A stretch of 46,214 nt of DNA from Pedosphaera sp. (lineage in GTDB: Bacteria > Verrucomicrobiota > Verrucomicrobiia > Limisphaerales > AAA164-E04): assembly GCA_002686885.1 (NCBI GenBank), contig NYYT01000017.1, forward strand, positions 41,063 to 87,276. The letters run 5' to 3'. Position numbers and translations under genes: made by a program. The notes beneath the pieces are model-generated. The model was not told the DNA's origin. It did not search any database and saw nothing but the letters and a program-made list of their open reading frames with translations. Each line of letters begins with the position of its first letter. Within the stretch, counting starts at the first letter, position 1. Below, piece by piece: positions 9,760 to 20,150 of this stretch.

Positions 9760-11157
9760 ATGAGTTCTTCCATTGATTTCGCCCAACTTCAGGCCAGCCA
9801 CATGATGCAATGCTGGTCTAGCCAGCAAGGATATGCTCCCATTGCCGTGGACCATGTGGAGGGGTGTTGGATTCACACTTCGGATGGACGCAAAATTTTC
9901 GATCTGCGTAGCGCTCACGAATGCATCAATCTGGGATTCAATCACCCCAAGGTGATTGCGGCCCTCAAATCGCAGTTGGACAAAGTGGCCTATGTAACGG
10001 ACGACTTTGCCACGGAGCCCACGGGATTGTTGGCTCGAAAACTCGCGGAACTGACCCCGGGATCGCCCAACAAGCGAGTTTACTTTGCTCAAAGTGGAGC
10101 GGCTGCGGTGGAAGCTGCGATCAAGGGAGCTCGTCTCCATCAATACAACCGCATGTTTCATGATGGAGGTCTCCATCAGGCGGATGCTCCTTCACAATAT
10201 CCCTACCCCTATAAAATCATCTCTCGCTACAAGTCATGGCATGGGGCCACCAGTGGGGCTGCATCGGTCAGCGGAGATCCCCGAAGATGGTTTCAGGAGC
10301 CATTGACTGTCCCAGGGGTGGTGTTTGCGCCGGAAGCCAATGCTTATCGACCTCCTTTTGGATCTGGAGATTCCATGGTGGATGAGAATCTTCGTTATCT
10401 GGAATACATCATTGAAAACGAAGGTGGCTCCAACAAAGTGGCAGCAGTGCTTGTCGAGCCGGTGGTTGGAAGTAATGGCATCATTCCCGCACCACCGCGC
10501 TATTTGGAAGGCGTTCGCCGACTTTGCGATCAATGGGGTCTCCTGATGATCGTCGACGAAACCATGACTGGCATGGGGCGGACAGGGCGACTTTTTGCCA
10601 TCCAACATTCAGGTGTGGAGCCCGATATCCTGATCATGGGAAAAGCTCTGGGAGCCTACTGTCCGCTGACTGCGACGGTTTTTTCAGAGAAGGTGTCACG
10701 ATCTTTCGACGATCATCTTTTCGGTCATGGCCAAAGCTATTCAGGGCATGCCCTCGGGTGTGCCGGAGCACTGGCTGCCTTGGAGGTCTTATTAGAGGAT
10801 GGTGTCCTGGAAGCGGTAGATGAAAAGGGAAGCTATTTGGAAGAACGCCTCCAAAATCTCGCGGCAAAACATCCATGTGTGGGGGATGTGCGTGGGCTGG
10901 GTCTGTTTTATACCATGGAATTGGTTGCCGACCCTCAAACCAGGCAGCCACTCAGGAAGTCTACGGAAAAGTACAGCCCGACCGTCATCGCCGAAGTCTC
11001 TCGCTTCCTTTTTGAAGAGCGAAATATTTATGTTCCTTCAGATAAATTTGGTGTTTGGGTGGTACCACCTCTTGTTGTGACGCATTCTGAGATCGATTGG
11101 ATCACAGAGGCCATTGACGAGGCTCTTCTCCGAGTGGATCAACAACTCGGCCTCTAG
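9760..11157 (+). CDS. Class III PLP-dependent aminotransferase
   Basis: FAQSGAAAVEAAIKGAR, SWHGATSGAASVSGDPRRW, VDETMTGMGRTGRLFAIQHSGVEPDILIMGKAL (PLP Lys), GHGQSYSGHALGCAGALAALEV. Start ambiguous between 9751 and 9760. Confidence 0.9.
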   Translation: MSSSIDFAQLQASHMMQCWSSQQGYAPIAVDHVEGCWIHTSDGRKIFDLRSAHECINLGFNHPKVIAALKSQLDKVAYVTDDFATEPTGLLARKLAELTPGSPNKRVYFAQSGAAAVEAAIKGARLHQYNRMFHDGGLHQADAPSQYPYPYKIISRYKSWHGATSGAASVSGDPRRWFQEPLTVPGVVFAPEANAYRPPFGSGDSMVDENLRYLEYIIENEGGSNKVAAVLVEPVVGSNGIIPAPPRYLEGVRRLCDQWGLLMIVDETMTGMGRTGRLFAIQHSGVEPDILIMGKALGAYCPLTATVFSEKVSRSFDDHLFGHGQSYSGHALGCAGALAALEVLLEDGVLEAVDEKGSYLEERLQNLAAKHPCVGDVRGLGLFYTMELVADPQTRQPLRKSTEKYSPTVIAEVSRFLFEERNIYVPSDKFGVWVVPPLVVTHSEIDWITEAIDEALLRVDQQLGL

Positions 11158-11233
11158 CCCTGCCGGGTGGTTCGATCACCGGTGTGAGATCATTACCTTT
11201 TTGTCATCTTGAGGTAAGGTTCTTGTCAAGGTG

Positions 11234-12790
11234 ATGTGTTTTGTTGGTTTCATGATGGATTCACATAGAACATCCTCGCGCGTTTCGGTGAAACAGACCA
11301 TTTCTCTCGTCTGTTCCAAGGTCAGACTCGGCATTCTTGCCGGTCTCCTGCTGGCACTCAGTGTTTCGGCTGTCAATGATTGGGTGAAGGGAGGCACACT
11401 TCGCCCGAACCGGCCTGCACCGTCCCTTGCCATCGACTCCAGTCCATTGGAAAGGGAGGGGACTTCGGTCGTTAGCTTTGCTCCGGTGGTTCAGCAAGCT
11501 GCTCCCAGTGTGGTGAAGGTCTACACCAGCGCCACCTCGTCCAGGGAATCCACCCGATGGCAGCAAAACCCCATGGAGCGGTTTTTCGGGTTCCCGGGAT
11601 GGGATGCACCCAATCCACCGCAAACTCCCCAGACCCGCGAAGGACTGGGCTCAGGTGTCATTGTTTCCCCAGAGGGCTACATTCTCACCAACTATCATGT
11701 GATCAAGGGGGCCGATGAGGTGAAGGTGGTGATCAGTCCTGATGAGGTGACTCATGTAGCTGAGGTCGTTGGCGGCGACCCCAAGAGCGATGTGGCTGTT
11801 CTCAAAATTGACGCAGAGGGTCTGCGCCCCATGGACCTGGGAGATAGCGACCAAATCCTCGTCGGAGACCTGGTGCTGGCCATCGGGAATCCTTTTGGTG
11901 TCGGCCAGACAGTGACCATGGGGATGGTGAGTGCCAAAGGAAGGGCTGACATGGGCCTCGAATATGAAGATTTCATTCAGACCGATGCCGCCATCAATCC
12001 CGGTAATTCCGGGGGGGCACTGGTGGATGCCAAAGGCCGGTTAATGGGGATCAATACAGCCATTCTCAGCCGTTCAGGGGGCAATATGGGCATAGGTTTT
12101 GCGATTCCCATCAATTTGGCCAAGAGTGTCATGGAAAGTCTGATTGCAAACGGTGAAGTCATTCGAGGGTATTTGGGGATCAATATTCAGGACCTCCGTC
12201 CGGAAATGGCTTCCTATTTCAATCTGGATGAAAAACAAGGAGCGCTTGTGGCGGATGTGGTTCCCGACAGTCCGGCCCAGGTCTCTGGTCTCCAGCCCGG
12301 AGATGTCGTCATGGTCTTCGATGGCAAACCCGTGCTGGGGAGTCGAGAGCTCAAGCTGATGGTGGGCTCCAGTCAGCCTGGAGTGGTCTATGAGGTCAAA
12401 GTGCTTCGCCAAGGAAAGGAGCTACTGCTGGGTGTGGAATTGGGTCAGCTGGGAGAACCTTTTCTCCAAAAAGCCAGTCACTCGAGCCAGGGAAATGAGC
12501 AAGTGTGGCTGAAGGATTTAGAGCTGGAACCCCTGAACAGGGCACTCAAGAGCCAGTATGGCGTGCCGCAGAGCGTTGATGGATTGGTGATCGTGGCGGT
12601 TCGTCAGGGTAGTCTCGCCTGGAATGCAGGTCTGCGCCCAGGAAATGTGGTCAGAGAAATCAATCGAACGGCCGTGATGGAGATGGCTGACCTTCGCCAG
12701 TTAGATTTCGACGGCCCTTCGGTGCTTCTCAGACTTTGGGTGGATGGGGCTCATGTTTTTCGAGTCATCACTCTGAATGAACAGGGTTGA
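11234..12790 (+). CDS. HtrA/DegQ-type serine protease with PDZ domains
   Basis: GSGVIVSPEGYILTNYHVIKGADEVKVV, SDVAVLKID, FIQTDAAINPGNSGGALVDAKG; PDZ-like SGLQPGDVVMVFDGKPV and AGLRPGNVVREINRTAV. Confidence 0.92.
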   Translation: MCFVGFMMDSHRTSSRVSVKQTISLVCSKVRLGILAGLLLALSVSAVNDWVKGGTLRPNRPAPSLAIDSSPLEREGTSVVSFAPVVQQAAPSVVKVYTSATSSRESTRWQQNPMERFFGFPGWDAPNPPQTPQTREGLGSGVIVSPEGYILTNYHVIKGADEVKVVISPDEVTHVAEVVGGDPKSDVAVLKIDAEGLRPMDLGDSDQILVGDLVLAIGNPFGVGQTVTMGMVSAKGRADMGLEYEDFIQTDAAINPGNSGGALVDAKGRLMGINTAILSRSGGNMGIGFAIPINLAKSVMESLIANGEVIRGYLGINIQDLRPEMASYFNLDEKQGALVADVVPDSPAQVSGLQPGDVVMVFDGKPVLGSRELKLMVGSSQPGVVYEVKVLRQGKELLLGVELGQLGEPFLQKASHSSQGNEQVWLKDLELEPLNRALKSQYGVPQSVDGLVIVAVRQGSLAWNAGLRPGNVVREINRTAVMEMADLRQLDFDGPSVLLRLWVDGAHVFRVITLNEQG

Positions 12791-12812
12791 CCTGGGTTCC
12801 TGACGGTTGCTC

Positions 12813-12844
12813 GCAAGCCCTCCCATGGCTATGGGGGGGCTTGC
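12813..12844 (+). terminator. Terminator-like or attenuator-like hairpin between htrA-like gene and two-component system
   Basis: Inverted repeat GCAAGCCCTCCCAT-ggct-ATGGGGGGGCTTGC (14-nt arms, one T.G position, 4-nt loop), followed by T-rich TTCTGTTTCTGTTCC. Confidence 0.6.
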
Positions 12845-12942
12845 TTCTGTTTCTGTTCCAATACGTGGCATCCATTCGCAACGTTGCACTTCCACAAGGC
12901 ATCCTTTATTTTCTTGAGTCATTGAAGCAACGCCAGACCTCT

Positions 12943-13611
12943 ATGCGTGTTCTCGTTCTAGAAGATGATCCCAAAATAGCTTCCTTTCTTGAAAAGGGAT
13001 TGACCCAAAGTGGTTTTTCAGTGGATGTCTGTGAAGACGGAGAGGAGGGCCTCGTTCGGGTGACTTCGACGGACTACGATGCAGCGATCATGGATCGCAT
13101 GCTTCCCGGCATGGATGGCCTGGAAATCATCCGGCGCATGCGTCACAATGATGTTCAGACACCTGTGCTGATCCTCAGTGCCAAGGCGAGTGTCGACGAT
13201 CGGATTGAAGGTCTTCAGGCTGGGGGAGATGATTATCTGACCAAACCCTTTTCTTTCAGTGAGCTTCTGGCAAGGGTTCACGCATTGATTCGGCGCTATA
13301 GCCAGGCCAAGGAGCCGACGCGGCTCGAGTGGCAGGATATTCAGATGGACTTGCTGACTCGGGAGGTTTCAGTAGGGGCACAAAAAATCGATTTGCAGCC
13401 CAAAGAGTTTGCCCTGCTGGAGTATCTCATTCGCCAAAAAGAGCGTGTCGTGACCAAAACCATGATCCTGGAACATATCTGGAATTATCATTTTGACCCT
13501 CAGACCAATGTGGTCGACGTGCTTGTTTCCCGGTTGCGCAACAAAGTGGATGTCGATCGGACACGCATTCATACCATCCGAGGTGTTGGATATGCTCTTC
13601 GCAGGCCTTAG
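12943..13611 (+). CDS. OmpR-family response regulator
   Basis: [79 protein letters not shown], winged-helix DNA-binding domain to the C-terminus. ATG 12943 is preferred over the longer ORF. Confidence 0.95.
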   Translation: MRVLVLEDDPKIASFLEKGLTQSGFSVDVCEDGEEGLVRVTSTDYDAAIMDRMLPGMDGLEIIRRMRHNDVQTPVLILSAKASVDDRIEGLQAGGDDYLTKPFSFSELLARVHALIRRYSQAKEPTRLEWQDIQMDLLTREVSVGAQKIDLQPKEFALLEYLIRQKERVVTKTMILEHIWNYHFDPQTNVVDVLVSRLRNKVDVDRTRIHTIRGVGYALRRP

Positions 13612-15025
13612 GAACGCATTCAAATCTTTCGCCTTCCGTCTCAACCTTTGGTACGGGGTGATCTTTAGCGTTACTGCCGCCATTTTGTTCGCCTTTGTCT
13701 ACTGGATGCTTGCACAGGCTGTCTTGCAGAAAGACCTGCAAGCCTTGCAGGCTCAAATGGGTGATTACTCACGCATTTATCGCGATGGGGGCTCATTGGC
13801 TCTTCAGCGCTGGCTTGCCGAGCGAAAAAGTACCGGGGAATTGCAATCTTTCTTCGTTCGGATCACGACTGCGGACGAACGAGAAGTTTTTTTGGATGCT
13901 TCAGAGAATTGGCTCAAGTTCGATGCGTTTCAATGGGGCCCGCTCGTGGTCAAGGGGAGAGATCATCTCCGAATTCCCGAAAGTGAGGAAAAAGATCTTT
14001 TGCTGATGACCTCTCAGCTCTGGAATGGTCAGTGGCTCATGGTGGGCAGGCGGACGGACAATCGCGAAAATTGGCTCAAACCTTTTCGACAAATTTTTCT
14101 TGGAGGCATGATTCTGGTCATCCTCATCGGATTTCTGGGAGGTGGATTTCTGGTCAGGAGGAGTCTGGATCCACTCAGGCGCATCAGTCACACCGTTCAA
14201 ACCATCATCGATACCGGAAAACTCGATCGTCGCGTGGAACTCCCCAGAACGGAGGGTGAACTGACTCAACTGGCAAGGCAGTTCAATCGCATGCTGGAGC
14301 AGAACCAGCAATTGATTACCTCCATGAGGGAATCCTTGGACAATGTAGCTCACGATCTTCGTACGCCGTTGACGCGCCTGCGCAATGCCGCAGAGTCGGC
14401 GCTGCAGGATGCGCGCGTTTCAGAACCGCATGCGGCAGAGGCTCTCGCTGACTGCATAGAAGAATCCGAGAAATTGCTCATCATGCTTCAGACCTTGATG
14501 TCTATTGCCGAAGCCGAGGCAGGTGTCATGAAATTGAATCGCGTTCCGACCGATTTGGGCGAGTTGATGAAAGAGGCAGCGGATCTTTACGAACAGGTCG
14601 CAGATGAAAAAGCCATCAGGTTGCGGCTCGAAATGCGTCCATCCTCCATTGCCATGGTGGACGGGCATCATATTCGCCTGGTTCTTGCCAACTTACTCGA
14701 TAATGCCATCAAGTACAGTGACTCAGGCAGCGAGGTGACGATGAGGAGCTACCGCAAGGGGAATGAAATGGTGGTCAGCGTTCAAGATCAAGGAGTCGGG
14801 ATACTGGATGGTGATAAGGACAAGATCTGGGACCGACTTTACCGAGCAGATAAAAGCCGTACACAGCGTGGGCTTGGACTGGGTCTGAGCCTGGTCAAAG
14901 CCGTCGTCGAAGCCCATCAGGGGCGCGTGGAAGTCGAGAGTCAACCGGGAAAAGGGTCCAACTTTTTACTTTTTCTCCCGGTGGATATGCCACCTCGCTT
15001 CTCACATCCTTCAGCTAGGGATTGA
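13592..15025 (+). CDS. HAMP-domain sensor histidine kinase
   Basis: Overlaps the response regulator end. Two TM segments, [20 protein letters not shown] (H box), [12 protein letters not shown] (N box), [18 protein letters not shown] (G box). Confidence 0.94.
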   Translation: MLFAGLRNAFKSFAFRLNLWYGVIFSVTAAILFAFVYWMLAQAVLQKDLQALQAQMGDYSRIYRDGGSLALQRWLAERKSTGELQSFFVRITTADEREVFLDASENWLKFDAFQWGPLVVKGRDHLRIPESEEKDLLLMTSQLWNGQWLMVGRRTDNRENWLKPFRQIFLGGMILVILIGFLGGGFLVRRSLDPLRRISHTVQTIIDTGKLDRRVELPRTEGELTQLARQFNRMLEQNQQLITSMRESLDNVAHDLRTPLTRLRNAAESALQDARVSEPHAAEALADCIEESEKLLIMLQTLMSIAEAEAGVMKLNRVPTDLGELMKEAADLYEQVADEKAIRLRLEMRPSSIAMVDGHHIRLVLANLLDNAIKYSDSGSEVTMRSYRKGNEMVVSVQDQGVGILDGDKDKIWDRLYRADKSRTQRGLGLGLSLVKAVVEAHQGRVEVESQPGKGSNFLLFLPVDMPPRFSHPSARD

Positions 15026-15983
15026 CGATATGCTGCAACTGGCCACTGAGGTAGCCTTGGACATTGTCAATGGCAGTCTGCATGAGCCGCTTTCGTGCGG
15101 CGGAAGTGGCCCATGCGATGTGGGGTGTGATGAAGCAGTTGGGAGCCTGGTAGAGCAAACTTTCGCTTCTGGGGGGCTCCAATTCAACCACATCGATCCC
15201 CGCCCCAGCTATTTTGCCATCCATCAGGGCATCGGCCAGGGCCCGCTCATCGATCAGCGGTCCGCGACTGGTATTGAGTAAAAAGGCCGATGGCTTCATT
15301 CGAGCAAGTTCTCCCTCACTGATGAGGAATTGCGTTTCCGGTGTCAGGGGGCAATGCAGACTGATGACATCGGAAGTTGCGATCAGTTCATGGAAATCAA
15401 CGCGCTTGACCTCAGGGTGATCATCGGGCAGCCATGAGTCTCGAGCAATGGTTTGAATGTTCATGCCAAAGGATCGGGCCATTTCAGCCACAGCCTGGCC
15501 AATGCGTCCGTAACCAACGATACCCATGGTCAAGCCTTCCAGTTCCACCAGAGGGTGATGCCAGTAACAAAAATCAGGGCATCGCATCCAGTCTCCCCGC
15601 ATGACGGATTCCGAATGGACTCCGACCCGTTGTGTCAGCTCAAGGAGGAGTGCCATGGTCATCTGAGCCACCGATCGAGTGCCGTAGGCGGGAATGTTCG
15701 TGACAGGAATGGATCGAGCCTTGGCTGCTTCGACATCGACGATATTGTAACCCGTAGCCAAGACACCGATGTATTTCAAACGTGGGCAGTGGACCATGGT
15801 CTCGACGCTGATGGGCGTCTTGTTGGTCAGGATCATCTCCGCATCGTGCGCCCGGTCGACAATGTCCTCCAAGGCGGTGCGTTCGTGAATCGTACAGGAA
15901 TCGACCATGGAGATTAGAGGAGACCAATCCAGATCGCCGGGATTCAAGGTATAACCATCCAAGATGACCAATGAGCGTTTCAT
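15015..15983 (-). CDS. D-2-hydroxyacid dehydrogenase (hydroxypyruvate/glycerate dehydrogenase-like)
   Basis: [85 protein letters not shown]. Confidence 0.93.
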   Translation of the reverse strand: MKRSLVILDGYTLNPGDLDWSPLISMVDSCTIHERTALEDIVDRAHDAEMILTNKTPISVETMVHCPRLKYIGVLATGYNIVDVEAAKARSIPVTNIPAYGTRSVAQMTMALLLELTQRVGVHSESVMRGDWMRCPDFCYWHHPLVELEGLTMGIVGYGRIGQAVAEMARSFGMNIQTIARDSWLPDDHPEVKRVDFHELIATSDVISLHCPLTPETQFLISEGELARMKPSAFLLNTSRGPLIDERALADALMDGKIAGAGIDVVELEPPRSESLLYQAPNCFITPHIAWATSAARKRLMQTAIDNVQGYLSGQLQHIVNP

Positions 15984-16044
15984 AGGAGAGGAACTTAGGT
16001 GATCGGTTGATGACTGACAATGCCTGGGGCTTTCGCAGGTGCTT

Positions 16045-17220
16045 CTACCAGTTCAAAATGTCAGGCAGGTGATTGAGGTTCAGGCAATCTTCGGCTTGAA
16101 CAAGGACCATGTCTTCACTGCGCACGCCGCCGGATTGCAGGTTGTAGAGTCCCGGCTCGATAGTGAGAGCTTCATGTTGCTTGAGCGCCGGGCCCTTGAA
16201 ATCGAGGAGAGGCGGCTCGTGGACTTCCAGCCCAATGCCATGACCGGTTCCGTGGACCATGACCCATTGATCGTTATGGGCTTTTTGGTAATCCAGACCT
16301 GAATGGTAGCCGAGTTCCTCCAATGCCTTGAGCGTGGCTTCATGCACCTGTTGCCCAGTCACGCCCTCCCGGGTGCAGTCCATTGCAGCCTTTTTGGCAG
16401 CAACAACGGCTCCATAGGCTGCGTTGACTTCGTCTGGGATGATCCCGTGGACCGCTGTTCGAGTGCAATCTCCGTTGTAAAGGCTTTCTTTGCTGCGGGG
16501 GAAAATATCGACAATGACCGGTTGTTCGGTGTGCAGTGGGCCTTTCCCCATGGCGTGGCAATCGGCACCTTGTTGGCCACAAGCCACGATGCTCCCTGGA
16601 TTGGAAAACCCGTCCTTCAATAGCCAATAGTCGATCATGGCCCTGAGTCGCTCAGAGCTGAGGATTTCTCCTTCATGCCACAGCACACCGTTGGAGTCTG
16701 CCGAGGCGCGACAAATGGTCTGACATGCCTTGAGCATGGTAGACTCGGTTATCTTCTGTGCGTGAGCCAGGGAGTCCATGGCTTCCTGAGATTTGATGCG
16801 ACGGTCCATGACCCCCATTTGAGGATCATAGTGGACTCGTATGGAGGCCTGCTGCAGTGCTTCGTGGAAGATCAGGGGAAGTGAACGATCCGAATACACC
16901 TCATGTATCTTGTGCTGATTCAGGCACTCTGCCAGCGCCTGGGCTGTGGCCGTCTCACGATCACCACTCAAACCTTCTGGTGGAGCATATTGAGCGGGGC
17001 AGGCAACATGAGTGGCACGAGCCTGTTTGCTTGCTCTTTCCATTTCAATATCCCGAAGCAGGAAGAGGGACTCACAGGCGACTTCGTTGGCTTGCCATTC
17101 GACCCATACGGCTGGGTCCCCCACCAGAAACTGGCAACGATCGAAGAGGTTCATGTTGCCTGCCGGAATGCCAGCCAGAACACGAACGCGCCTGGCATCG
17201 CTTAAAGAAGGGATATTCAT
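16045..17220 (-). CDS. M24 family metallopeptidase (Xaa-Pro aminopeptidase-like)
   Basis: VIVDIFPRSKESLYNGDCTRTAVHG, HGTGHGIGLEVHEPP, ALTIEPGLYNLQSGGVRSEDMVLV: metal ligands in the M24 pattern. Confidence 0.9.
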   Translation of the reverse strand: MNIPSLSDARRVRVLAGIPAGNMNLFDRCQFLVGDPAVWVEWQANEVACESLFLLRDIEMERASKQARATHVACPAQYAPPEGLSGDRETATAQALAECLNQHKIHEVYSDRSLPLIFHEALQQASIRVHYDPQMGVMDRRIKSQEAMDSLAHAQKITESTMLKACQTICRASADSNGVLWHEGEILSSERLRAMIDYWLLKDGFSNPGSIVACGQQGADCHAMGKGPLHTEQPVIVDIFPRSKESLYNGDCTRTAVHGIIPDEVNAAYGAVVAAKKAAMDCTREGVTGQQVHEATLKALEELGYHSGLDYQKAHNDQWVMVHGTGHGIGLEVHEPPLLDFKGPALKQHEALTIEPGLYNLQSGGVRSEDMVLVQAEDCLNLNHLPDILNW

Positions 17221-18695
17221 GTTTGATGGGGTGGCTGCCTAGCGTTTTGGCGCTGAGCATGCGAAAGGATGTCTACGGGGCGAGTGTTGTAAAGGGCCTG
17301 TCTCCAGCCAGCTGCTTTGTCCTCTGTTTCCTGGAATTCGGCTTCTGGATCCGAATCTGCGACGATTCCCGAACCTACGTGAAGGATGAGCTCCTCATCG
17401 GTGCGAATGGCCGTACGAATGAGAATGTTCCATTGACTCATTTGATTGAACCCCATGTAACCCATGCTGCCGGTATAGGGACCTCGGGTGTGGGGCTCGA
17501 GTTGTTCGATGATTTCCATGGCCCTGAATTTTGGAGCCCCTGTAATGCTGCCACCTGGAAAACATTGCATCAATGCACTCAGGTGGGTTCTGTCGGCTTT
17601 GAGCATGCCTTCAACCGTAGAAACCAGATGCTGTACCTGGGCATAACGTTCCAATTTCATGATCTCCGGAGTGATCACACTTCCAAATTCGCACACCTTT
17701 CCCAAGTCATTTCGCAGGAGGTCCGTGATCATGAGGAGTTCGGCGCGTTCCTTTTCACTGGATTGTAACTGAAATGCCAATGTGGCGTCCGATTGAGCGT
17801 CATGTCCTCTTGGTCGTGTTCCCTTGATAGGTCGGGAGCGAATGTGCCTTCCATCCAATTTGAGAAAGGATTCCGGTGAACTGCAGAGGAGTTGATAGTG
17901 TCCTCCTTGGAAAAAGCCGCCATGAGGGGCCGGGGACACTTGCTGAATACGTCGGTAGAGCTCAAGCGCAGGGCCTGGCTTGGGAACGCTCAAAGCCCTG
18001 GCGAGATTCAATTGATAAATGTCTCCTTGTTGAATGAACCTTTGAGCAGTTTGCACGGATCGGAGGTAAGGTTCTTTCCGGGGAAAGGAATCCCAGTTCG
18101 GCAAGGGAAAGGCCTCGAGGTTTGACCTGGCAGGTTCTTTCGACACCATGGCCCTTTCCAGGGTGTGCTTCCAATCATCTATTTGTGCCTGGCACGCGCT
18201 TGCCGACCACGAGCCGTCAGGGCCAAACCCGGTGGCAATGATCCATTGGCTTTGCTGTAGGTGATCGGTCACTAAAAGACTTGGGTAAAGGCCTAGCTGG
18301 GCGTCAGGACAGGGGCTGTGATGCATCGCCCGCCTTTCCAGTCTGGGCTCTACAAAATGCTTGAGATCATATCCCCAGAAACCAAAACATCCCCCCAAAG
18401 GGAAAGGGGAATCCAGTTCATGGAGCCATTCGAAAGGGCGCATCAAGTCCTCCATGATGTGCCAGGGATTACCGAATCGGGTGGAACACTCTTTCCTGGG
18501 AGCGCAATGGATATGGCAAGACGATCCCTGGCTGGTCAACGTCAGCATGGGGTGGGTGACCAGGAAACTGAATCGAGCATCCGGATGTCCTGTATGGGAA
18601 GAATCCAACAACATGGTGCCGGGGATGGGTGCAAGCAGCTCGAGCAAGGCATCCATGGCCACCGGATGAGAAACTTCTTCAATGCGGCTTTTCAT
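17217..18695 (-). CDS. pabB: Aminodeoxychorismate synthase component I (PabB-like)
   Basis: Chorismate-binding domain: GDIYQLNLARAL, SSPESFLKLDGRHIRSRPIKGTRPRG, LRNDLGKVCEFGSV, GGSITGAPKFRAMEIIEQLEP, GSMGYMGFN. Lys in PIKGT favours PabB over TrpE (PIAGT). Confidence 0.87.
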   Translation of the reverse strand: MKSRIEEVSHPVAMDALLELLAPIPGTMLLDSSHTGHPDARFSFLVTHPMLTLTSQGSSCHIHCAPRKECSTRFGNPWHIMEDLMRPFEWLHELDSPFPLGGCFGFWGYDLKHFVEPRLERRAMHHSPCPDAQLGLYPSLLVTDHLQQSQWIIATGFGPDGSWSASACQAQIDDWKHTLERAMVSKEPARSNLEAFPLPNWDSFPRKEPYLRSVQTAQRFIQQGDIYQLNLARALSVPKPGPALELYRRIQQVSPAPHGGFFQGGHYQLLCSSPESFLKLDGRHIRSRPIKGTRPRGHDAQSDATLAFQLQSSEKERAELLMITDLLRNDLGKVCEFGSVITPEIMKLERYAQVQHLVSTVEGMLKADRTHLSALMQCFPGGSITGAPKFRAMEIIEQLEPHTRGPYTGSMGYMGFNQMSQWNILIRTAIRTDEELILHVGSGIVADSDPEAEFQETEDKAAGWRQALYNTRPVDILSHAQRQNARQPPHQT

Positions 18696-18713
18696 GATTC
18701 AGGGGGCTGCCGT

Positions 18714-20147
18714 TCACGCAAGGATGTGATGCATGACGTGTCCGAAGTCCTGCTCGAGGCGTTTGTGTTGGGGCACTTCCATTCGATGAGGGTCCAGGCC
18801 CAACTGATGCAGCAAGGTCGCATGAACATCGGTGACGTAATGGGGATGTTCCACGGCATGAAAGCCAATTTCATCGGTTTGTCCGTGGGTCCTACCACCC
18901 TGAATGCCCCCACCTGCCATCCAGATGGAAAAACCGTAAGGGTGATGATCCCGTCCATCGTTATTCTGTGAGCCCGGAGTCCGGCCGAACTCGGTGGCGA
19001 AGACCACCAGGGTTTCTGAAAGCATTCCTCGCTGCTTGAGATCTTTGAGCAAACCCGCAATGGGCAAGTCTACCTGGGCAGCGAGTTTTTCATGGTTTGC
19101 CTTGAGGCCACTGTGCGCATCCCATGCGCCAGCCGCACCATCCCCGTGCATGATCTGAATGAATCGGACGCCCTTTTCCACCATGCGTCGAGCGGCAAGC
19201 AATTGTCTGCCGAAAGGCCGCGTGATGTCGTTTTCCAGTCCGTAAAGATTGCGAATGGATGACGTTTCCTGCTCAAGATCCAACAAGGTTGGAACCGAGC
19301 GTTGCATGCGAAAGGCGAGTTCGTAGGATTGAATGCGTGCTTCGAGCCGATCATCTTGAGGGAAAGCGCCCCTGCGAAATTGATTGAGGCGATGGGTGAG
19401 GCGAAATTCATCCCGCTGACGAGTGGAGGAGAGAGAATGCTCGGGTTGCGCGTAATCCAGAGGTTGGTCGCGGTCCAGGTTCAAAGGGACCGCATCGTAG
19501 GCCGGTCCGAGATAGTGCCCATCCTTCGTATCAAAAAATCTCGGCCCCATGGTGACAAATTGAGGTAAATTCTCATTGAGGGAACCCAGCCCGTAGGTGA
19601 TCCAGGCTCCAATGGTGGGGTGGCGTCCATCGAGCATGTGCCGGCCTGAATGGAATTGAACCTGAGCGCCGTGATTGTCATCGGTCGTCCACATCGAGCG
19701 AATCACTGCCAGATCATCGGCACAGGAGCCCACGTGGGGGAACCAATCGCTGACTTCCAGTCCGGACTGGCCGTAACGTTTGAAAGCGACCTGGAGAGGA
19801 TAGAGTTTGTTGCGCTGCTGCCCGTTGGCATCATTCACCACCACGACCCGCACGTTCTTCAGGCGATCCGGAGATTGGACATTGCTAAAAGGCGTCTCCC
19901 CAATGGTTTTGCCGGCAAAACGGTTGAGGGAAGGTTTTGGATCAAAACTTTCCATGTGACTGACCCCTCCACGCATGAACAGCCAAATCACATTCTTTGC
20001 TTTTGCCGGTCGGTCGGCATGACCGAAACCAGGTCCCGGCTTGGCCTGCATGTCAGAGGATAGAAGGGATTGCAGAGCGATGGACCCAAGCCCCATGGTG
20101 CTATGACTCAGAAAGGCGCGGCGATGGAGCATGCTCGGTGGTTTCAT
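18714..20147 (-). CDS. DUF1501 family protein with Tat-like signal
   Basis: [93 protein letters not shown]. Confidence 0.9.
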   Translation of the reverse strand: MKPPSMLHRRAFLSHSTMGLGSIALQSLLSSDMQAKPGPGFGHADRPAKAKNVIWLFMRGGVSHMESFDPKPSLNRFAGKTIGETPFSNVQSPDRLKNVRVVVVNDANGQQRNKLYPLQVAFKRYGQSGLEVSDWFPHVGSCADDLAVIRSMWTTDDNHGAQVQFHSGRHMLDGRHPTIGAWITYGLGSLNENLPQFVTMGPRFFDTKDGHYLGPAYDAVPLNLDRDQPLDYAQPEHSLSSTRQRDEFRLTHRLNQFRRGAFPQDDRLEARIQSYELAFRMQRSVPTLLDLEQETSSIRNLYGLENDITRPFGRQLLAARRMVEKGVRFIQIMHGDGAAGAWDAHSGLKANHEKLAAQVDLPIAGLLKDLKQRGMLSETLVVFATEFGRTPGSQNNDGRDHHPYGFSIWMAGGGIQGGRTHGQTDEIGFHAVEHPHYVTDVHATLLHQLGLDPHRMEVPQHKRLEQDFGHVMHHILA

Positions 20148-20150
20148 GAA

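Noticed and set aside
16857-17768. 303-aa plus-strand ORF across the M24/pabB junction
   Set aside because: Both minus-strand genes have strong motifs in this interval; the antisense product has no recognisable features.
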